From the IMG/VR virus record IMGVR_UViG_3300026097_000133, positions 1 through 20,326 of that record: a stretch of DNA of 20,326 nt; one strand, 5' to 3'. Each line of letters opens with the position of its first letter. Positions within the stretch are counted from its first letter, which is position 1. This document shows positions 16,190-20,326 of the stretch, in pieces. A model generated the notes under the pieces. The model was not told where the DNA came from, made no database searches, and saw nothing but the letters and a program-made list of their open reading frames with translations. This DNA is from a virus. Position numbers and translations under genes: made by a program.

Positions 16190-16816
16190 TTATACATATC
16201 CCGCCACGAATGGTGGAGATATTGTAAAGTTATTATCAATAAATTCATCAATCCAGTAATCACAAACAAAACTAGCATCTGCTTGAAAAATTTCTTTTGA
16301 TGACCAATCCATTGATGGAGAAGATACAGATTTCAACTGACAGTTTTGGAATGTTACTCTTCGTAGAACAAGACCCTTCTTATCATGTTGATTCACTATC
16401 ATTGTACCAATAGTATCTGCTTTATAATGAAGAGTACCATTCTGTGAATTCCACGCAAGATCATACCAAGCCCTTAATGTATTCCATGTTTCCATAGAAC
16501 CTTGGTTATTAACATTCACATTGAATTTAATACTCAAATCATCAATATGTGTCTGTTCCGGACCCGCATCCAAAAATGCACGTGTAGTGTATTTGAACCT
16601 TTGATCCTTTACACCAATTTGTTTATTGGTCAAGTTAAGGTCAATATCTGTTGCTTGTTGTAATAAAAGAACAGGGTCACGACCTTGTGCTTGTAATATT
16701 GTTGGTAAGATAAAAGTAATCTCGAATAAATTCATGAATACTGGCTCTTGTGGATCAGAACCCGGACCACCTGGTGACCCAGTCATTTGAAGTTGAGTGA
16801 AATGTGGTAATGGCAT
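16190..16816 (-). CDS. 19: Tail tube protein, T4 gp19-like
   Basis: 208 residues (T4 gp19: 163; Hcp-like tube fold). The protein forms the inner tail tube through which DNA passes. Features that fit are a Pro/Gly-rich start (LPHFTQLQMTGSPGGPG), EPVFMNLFEITFILP, then VKDQRFKYTTRAFLDAG and a long beta segment LSIKFNVNVNNQGSMETW. Next come NTLRAWYDLAWNSQNG (the helix of the tube fold), then a strand pair LVLRRVTFQNCQL and DASFVCDYWIDEF near the end. Its own promoter boxes (two copies of GGAATATATAA) and its own terminator make it a single-gene unit, as expected for a highly expressed tube protein. The gp19 call is by fold pattern; another tube-fold protein, such as a gp54-type or second tube-like protein, is not excluded. 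Confidence 0.7.
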   Translation of the reverse strand: MPLPHFTQLQMTGSPGGPGSDPQEPVFMNLFEITFILPTILQAQGRDPVLLLQQATDIDLNLTNKQIGVKDQRFKYTTRAFLDAGPEQTHIDDLSIKFNVNVNNQGSMETWNTLRAWYDLAWNSQNGTLHYKADTIGTMIVNQHDKKGLVLRRVTFQNCQLKSVSSPSMDWSSKEIFQADASFVCDYWIDEFIDNNFTISPPFVAGYV

Positions 16817-17017
16817 ATGTTTTATGTTTCTTTTTGTTATATATTCCTTAGAATATTCTCTCTTGTATTATATATTCCAAACAAAAAGTCATTTTTTAAC
16901 TTTCATCACAAAAAAGAAATATAAACATCAGTATATACCACACTAAAAAAGAGTTTTTATATTTTATATATAATAATAGACTCACATAAAAAGTGGTCTA
17001 AAAATAAAGTATCTGTT
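16817..17017. promoter_or_regulatory. 201-nt divergent control region between the tail tube and the cysteine-rich gene
   Basis: No gene. On the minus strand GGAATATATAA occurs twice, 31 bp apart (plus positions 16837-16847 and 16868-16878), ahead of the tail-tube start at 16816; the nearer TATATAA begins 20 nt from the ATG. On the plus strand TTTATATATAATAA (TATATAA at 16967-16973) lies 44 nt ahead of ATG 17018. This is the largest and most promoter-rich gap in the window. Confidence 0.5.
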
Positions 17018-17200
17018 ATGAGAAATATTAAAGAAAACAAATTAACTTCTGTTATGAAGTTCAATGAGTGGTCAAAAGAACCAAAGGCCGAGAAAGCCAA
17101 TGGAGAAGTTACAAATGAATCTGCTAAATGTGATTGCACAGATTGTGATTGCAAAGGAGATTGTAAAAATTGTGACTGTGATTGTAGTTGCTGTAAATAA
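17018..17200 (+). CDS. Metallothionein-like cysteine-rich small protein with a capsid-targeting-like N-terminus
   Basis: 60 residues from ATG 17018, or 48 from in-frame ATG 17054. The C-terminal 24 residues hold ten cysteines in Cys-x-Cys, Cys-x-x-Cys and Cys-Cys spacing (KCDCTDCDCKGDCKNCDC, then DCSCCK), with Asp/Lys/Thr/Ser between them and no aromatic residue or His. This is the composition of metallothioneins, which bind several Zn, Cu or Cd ions through thiolates. The N-terminal part from the second start, MKFNEWSKEPK, resembles the T4 capsid-targeting sequence (MKTYQEFIAE). Both ATGs are embedded in the same 10-nt repeat TCTGTTATGA (17012-17021 and 17048-17057). No close family is known to me; metal binding is inferred from cysteine pattern, and the DNA behind it shows short GATTGT-like repeats. 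Confidence 0.7.
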   Translation: MRNIKENKLTSVMKFNEWSKEPKAEKANGEVTNESAKCDCTDCDCKGDCKNCDCDCSCCK

Positions 17201-17217
17201 GACCAAACTAAACATAA

Positions 17218-17838
17218 TCAATTAGAATATAACAATTTACTAAGGGTTATAGGTGATGGGAAATATCCAATATCATCTACTTTCCGTCTAACCGAATTGA
17301 ATAAATTTGAATAGAACATATCATAATCCTTAAAAATAAAATCATTATTATCAACATCCTTTATTGATCGCCTACTCTCAATAAAGTCCTTAATATCAAT
17401 AACATTGAACCTAGAACACGCACCACCAATGACTGCATGTTTGGTATAAGTGTTACCTCTCCTAAAAGGAACATCTTTAAAAACCCCCAATTCCTCATTA
17501 AGTGATAACAACTCATTGAATACTCGTTCTGTTATTTCTTGGTGCTCAATGAATATCCCACACAGGTTTTCAAGATGTTGTTCATCAAATCCAAATGGCA
17601 AATTCCATTTTTTGGATATACCACTGACACCAACTTTTTCTTCGAGATCCTGTGATGGGAATACTGTGGAAAAATAGATATCATACTCAGGTAATTCATT
17701 TGTTTCCAATTTTAATTTATCCAATTCAGAATTAACAGATATATAATCACCCTTCAGAAAGTCGGCTTCTATCGTAGATACTATCTCACGAAATTTATCA
17801 AATCCTTGAAAATTTTCATATAGTTTAATATACCTCAT
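17218..17838 (-). CDS. Phage protein of unknown function starting MRYIKLYENF (206 aa)
   Basis: I do not recognise the family. The start at 17838 (MRYIKLYENFQGFDKF) is preferred to ATG 17844, which only adds Met-Val. The N-terminal IKLYENF segment matches a recurrent start in proteins of large uncultured phages, and is similar in pattern to T4's capsid-targeting peptide. The rest is mixed: an N-terminal helical part with alternating Lys/Glu, DEQHLENLCGIFIEHQEIT, then FRRGNTYTKHAVIGGACSRF in the middle, and a C-terminal segment with RRKVDDIGYFPSPITLSK. No enzyme motif is evident. The gene is convergent with the cysteine-rich gene (17-nt gap, no terminator) and divergent from the gp26-like gene. 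It may be a head-internal protein delivered or packaged with DNA, which is inference from the N-terminus only. Confidence 0.65.
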   Translation of the reverse strand: MRYIKLYENFQGFDKFREIVSTIEADFLKGDYISVNSELDKLKLETNELPEYDIYFSTVFPSQDLEEKVGVSGISKKWNLPFGFDEQHLENLCGIFIEHQEITERVFNELLSLNEELGVFKDVPFRRGNTYTKHAVIGGACSRFNVIDIKDFIESRRSIKDVDNNDFIFKDYDMFYSNLFNSVRRKVDDIGYFPSPITLSKLLYSN

Positions 17839-17878
17839 CACCATATATATTATATTTTAAACATAACAAGGGAGGGAT

Positions 17879-17885
17879 TATATAA
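17879..17885 (+). promoter_or_regulatory. Candidate late promoter box (TATATAA) ahead of the gp26-like gene
   Basis: GATTATATAAACAT begins 32-40 nt before ATG 17918. The stretch TATATAAACAT is close to the TATATAAACTAT boxes at 479 and 6488. Confidence 0.35.
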
Positions 17886-17917
17886 ACATATATATGCTAT
17901 AAAAATAACTTACTATT

Positions 17918-18868
17918 ATGACTCAAAGTAACCATATGTCCGAAGAGGATTATCTCAAAAAATACATAAGCAATGATGGTGGCAATAATAACCAATCACT
18001 TGAAAATATTGAAAATTACGAGAAGGAAAACACAAATACGAGCAAATCAGGATCACGTACAGAAGACCTACAATACTTAACATTTGATATAAATCAATTA
18101 CCATGTGGTAAATTTTACCCAATGGGTACAATCTTAACCGTAAGAGCAGCACAAGTAAGAGAGATTCAAGCATATTCAATGGTCGATGATAACAACTTTT
18201 ATGATGTGGTTGAGAAGATGAATGATATGTTAGCATCATGTGTCAGATTAAAAAGACCAGATGGTTCCTTTGGAACATATTTAGAACTAAAAGACCAAGA
18301 TAGATTATTCATAATTTTTCTAATAAGAGAACTCACTTTCCAAAAAGGGAACTCACTTGAAGTAAAAGAAAAGTGTTCTTGTGGAGAAGAAGTTAGTATG
18401 GAATTGAAAAGGGAAAATTTCAAATTCCACAAAATAGAACCATCACTGGAAAAGTTCTTTGATAGTTCATCACAATCGTTTGTATTTGAGTTGAAAAATG
18501 GTACTGTTTTCAACCTAACACCACCAACAATAGGCATACAAAAAGCATTCACTGAATACATAATTGAAGAAAATAACCAAAAAAGAAAACCAGACCTATC
18601 CTTTTTGAAAATAATACCATTTCTATTAGATGGACGTAGTTCTATAACAAACGAAGGCATCAAGAAAAAATTACAAAAGTATCAACAACTTTCACCAAAT
18701 GAATTCCAATTCTTAAATTCGGCAGTAGATAAACTTACATTCGGGATAAAAAATCTTAGCAGAGAATGCACGTGTGGTCAGGAGGTCCACACGGAAATGT
18801 CATTTCCCAACGGAGCGTCAGGTATTTTCGTTATTCATGATGCCTTTGAAAAGTTTATTAAAGAATAA
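17918..18868 (+). CDS. 26: Baseplate hub / hub-assembly protein, T4 gp26-like, with two CxCG zinc-type motifs
   Basis: 316 residues (T4 gp26: 208). The Pfam T4_baseplate family (gp26/gp51 type) has an early Leu-Pro-x-Gly-x-x-Tyr-Pro motif; here LPCGKFYPMGTILTVRAAQV at about residues 61-80 follows a disordered Asn/Glu-rich leader of about 55 residues. After the helical region LKDQDRLFIIFLIREL come KCSCGEEVSMEL (about residue 151) and, near the end, ECTCGQEVHTEM (about 286). Each has a Cys-x-Cys-Gly, so the two pairs may bind one zinc or form two half sites. The function is assembly of the central hub of the baseplate. The final bases overlap a +1-frame small ORF at 18774-19088. A TATATAA box lies 32 nt upstream. 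A zinc ribbon is not a feature I recall from T4 gp26. Confidence 0.68.
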   Translation: MTQSNHMSEEDYLKKYISNDGGNNNQSLENIENYEKENTNTSKSGSRTEDLQYLTFDINQLPCGKFYPMGTILTVRAAQVREIQAYSMVDDNNFYDVVEKMNDMLASCVRLKRPDGSFGTYLELKDQDRLFIIFLIRELTFQKGNSLEVKEKCSCGEEVSMELKRENFKFHKIEPSLEKFFDSSSQSFVFELKNGTVFNLTPPTIGIQKAFTEYIIEENNQKRKPDLSFLKIIPFLLDGRSSITNEGIKKKLQKYQQLSPNEFQFLNSAVDKLTFGIKNLSRECTCGQEVHTEMSFPNGASGIFVIHDAFEKFIKE

Positions 18869-18902
18869 ACTCCTTATACAAAAACATAATAATGTGAATG
18901 AA

Positions 18903-19088
18903 ATGGCACTTGATTGTTGGCCATTTTGGATGTTGGAAGAAAATATCTCTATAATAAATGAAATGGTTGAGGAAGAAGAAAAAGAACGAAAAAACCAAGA
19001 GGATGAACAACAACACTCAATGCCCAATTTCAACCCCGGTCAATATATGAACCAAATGAAAAATATGACAAGTGGTTTTAAGAAATAA
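18903..19088 (+). CDS. Small protein following gp26-like gene (61 aa), possibly made by frameshift
   Basis: The +1 frame is open from 18774 through the gp26-like stop at 18866-18868 to 19088. Its likely own start is ATG 18903 (MALDCWPFWMLEENI), with GTG 18894 three codons earlier. The product is a highly charged helix: WPFWMLEENISIINEMVEEE, then ERKNQEDEQQ, then Pro/Asn/Met-rich NFNPGQYMNQMKNMTSGFKK. The Trp-rich start followed by an acidic helix, directly after a hub-assembly protein, recalls the downstream part of tail-assembly chaperone pairs in other phages. Whether it is a separate gene or a +1/-2 frameshift extension of the gp26-like protein cannot be settled by eye. The 35-nt gap after the stop contains no clear ribosome site. 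Confidence 0.6.
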   Translation: MALDCWPFWMLEENISIINEMVEEEEKERKNQEDEQQHSMPNFNPGQYMNQMKNMTSGFKK

Positions 19089-19102
19089 CCAACCTTTGAA
19101 AA

Positions 19103-19120
19103 CCTTATTAAATAATAAGG
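19103..19120 (+). other. Short hairpin just ahead of the second endonuclease
   Basis: CCTTATT (19103-19109) pairs with AATAAGG (19114-19120) across a 4-nt loop. The 3' arm contains AAGG, the only Shine-Dalgarno-like bases, 11 nt before ATG 19132. No T-run follows, so it is not a typical terminator; it may limit translation of the endonuclease. Confidence 0.4.
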
Positions 19121-19131
19121 ATATATAATAT

Positions 19132-20326
19132 ATGATATTATCTGAAACCATTCAAGTAAAAACCAAGGGGAATAAGAAACTCAAACACTACAATTCACTT
19201 GGATACAATACAAGTAAAGAGTTTATAGAAGTTTATATAAAGGACTTGCCTCTATCAATATCCAATGAGGTATTAGTAAAATGTGATTATTGTGGCACTG
19301 AACACTATAAAAAGTATGTCGATTATAATAGAGTGGCAAGTGATACTAAATACGCATGTTCCCGTAAATGTGGAACGATCAAAGCAAAAGAAACAATTGA
19401 GAATTCCCCAAAAAAAGACCATCCCCTAAAAGGTAAAAAAATAGATCCGGATAAATTAAATGAGATAATCCAAAAAAGGATAAACACCAACATTGAAAAA
19501 TATGGTGTTGAACATGTTCTACAAAAAGAAGAAATAAAAGAAAAATTCAAAAAAACCAACATAAAGAAATATGGGACTGACAACTATGCAAAAACAGACG
19601 AATTCATAGAAAGGCAACGAAAAAATACAATCGACAAATATGGTGTTACACATATATCAAAATTAGAAGAAACAAAAGAGAAAATAAGAAGAACAAATAT
19701 AAAGAAATATGGTGTTCCTTCCACATTGAATATTGAACGGGCAAATGAAAACAGACTTGAAGTTTTCAAATCTGAAGAACACAGAAAGGATTATGAAATA
19801 TCTAATCACAAAGATTATATAAAATACATAGGAAACAGCACATCACTGTTCATGTGTGAAAAAGGACACGAATTTCGAATAAAATATGATAATTATAAAA
19901 GTAGATTATCGAATAATATACCTTTATGTACCACATGTTACCCCATAAACAGTTTAACATCCATAAAAGAAGAAGAACTATACAACCACATATCATCACT
20001 ATACAACAAAGAAGTCATAAAATCCCACCGGGATATAACGGAATTGGATATATACATCCCAAGCCTCAATATTGGGTTTGAATTCAATGGGTTATATTGG
20101 CATTCAAATAAATTCAAAGACAAGAATTACCATCTGAATAAGACAAATTACTTTAAGAAAAAGAACATAAGAGTTATACACATATGGGAAGATGAATGGG
20201 ATAATAAGAAAGAAATAATATTATCACAAACAAAAAACCTACTCAACAAAAGCAATCGAATAGGTGCAAGAAAATGCAAAGTTATTGAAATAAATGACAC
20301 ATCCATAAGTAAAGGATTCTTAAATG
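19132..20326 (+). CDS. Homing-type endonuclease with KYG repeats and a Vsr/EDxHD-like nuclease domain, 3' end cut off
   Basis: At least 398 residues from ATG 19132; it runs off the right edge without a stop. Order: a zinc-binding pair at residues about 51-85 (CDYCG, then CSRKCG); four 22-24-residue repeats at about 119-200, each with Ile-x-Lys-Tyr-Gly (IEKYGVEHVLQ, IKKYGTDNYAK, IDKYGVTHISK, IKKYGVPSTLN), which probably contact DNA; a second zinc pair at about 241-270 (CEKGHEF, then CTTCYP); and from about 306 a nuclease core LDIYIPSLNIGFEFNGLYWHS with Asp, Glu and His, followed by YHLNKTNYFKKKNIRVIHIW and EDEW. This is the pattern of phage homing endonucleases of the Vsr-like EDxHD group. The gene is free-standing between gp26-like/small protein and the next, unseen gene. 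Very AT-rich. The domain call is firm; active-site assignment is by pattern. Confidence 0.8.
   Translation, partial: MILSETIQVKTKGNKKLKHYNSLGYNTSKEFIEVYIKDLPLSISNEVLVKCDYCGTEHYKKYVDYNRVASDTKYACSRKCGTIKAKETIENSPKKDHPLKGKKIDPDKLNEIIQKRINTNIEKYGVEHVLQKEEIKEKFKKTNIKKYGTDNYAKTDEFIERQRKNTIDKYGVTHISKLEETKEKIRRTNIKKYGVPSTLNIERANENRLEVFKSEEHRKDYEISNHKDYIKYIGNSTSLFMCEKGHEFRIKYDNYKSRLSNNIPLCTTCYPINSLTSIKEEELYNHISSLYNKEVIKSHRDITELDIYIPSLNIGFEFNGLYWHSNKFKDKNYHLNKTNYFKKKNIRVIHIWEDEWDNKKEIILSQTKNLLNKSNRIGARKCKVIEINDTSISKGFLN

Noticed and set aside
16817-17017. CRISPR-like or att-like repeat in the tail-tube gap
   Set aside because: Only two copies of an 11-mer that look like promoter boxes; no array and no integrase nearby.
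18199-18663. 154-codon minus-strand frame opposite the gp26-like gene
   Set aside because: Shadow of the coding strand; the sense frame has family motifs.

Overview
The window is a compact, AT-rich stretch of a large T4-like tailed phage (contractile tail). The evidence is a set of recognisable T4-type proteins: head-completion protein gp4, a short gp55-like late sigma factor, clamp-loader ATPase gp44, Mre11-type recombination nuclease gp47, baseplate wedge gp25, a gp19-like tail tube, a gp26-like baseplate hub protein and a probable gp15-like tail completion protein. The host cannot be read directly. The low GC, the weak or absent Shine-Dalgarno sites and N-termini such as MRYIKLYENF remind me of phages of Bacteroidota from aquatic samples, but that is inference. 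There is no integrase, tRNA, CRISPR array or insertion sequence.

Layout. 1-459 (-) is the 5' part of an unrecognised phage protein. 541-2112 (+) is a homing-type endonuclease with six zinc-ribbon repeats, whose end overlaps the gp4 gene (2093-2632, +). Converging on gp4 is a leftward block: sigma factor (5045-4674), GDP-mannose 4,6-dehydratase gmd (4622-3576) and GDP-L-fucose synthase fcl (3579-2629), the last two overlapping by 4 nt. Next come a 425-aa orphan (6469-5192, with a clear terminator at 5140-5172) and a gp15-like protein (7273-6527). Divergent from the latter is the clamp loader (7308-8255), followed by gp25 (8448-8825). A 1929-aa tail/baseplate protein (14611-8822) converges on gp25. 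Beyond it lie a 93-aa orphan (14678-14959), the gp47-like nuclease (16078-14951), the tail tube (16816-16190, terminator at 16128-16169), a tiny cysteine-rich metallothionein-like protein (17018-17200), a 208-aa orphan (17838-17218), the gp26-like hub protein (17918-18868) with a small overlapping or adjacent frame (18903-19088), and a second, different homing-type endonuclease (19132 to the right edge).

How the parts fit. Replication/recombination (44, 47), late-transcription control (55) and virion assembly (4, 15, 19, 25, 26, giant protein) are interleaved on both strands in small units, each with a short promoter-bearing gap. A recurrent TATATAA box stands about 16-45 nt ahead of most structural genes and is a candidate recognition site for the gp55-like sigma. 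The gmd-fcl pair is a metabolic cargo that makes GDP-L-fucose from GDP-mannose, presumably to change a surface glycan or to modify a phage component. The most unusual items are the metallothionein-like protein with a capsid-targeting-like N-terminus, the giant baseplate protein carrying a beta-propeller and carbohydrate-binding-like modules, and the reduced sigma factor.
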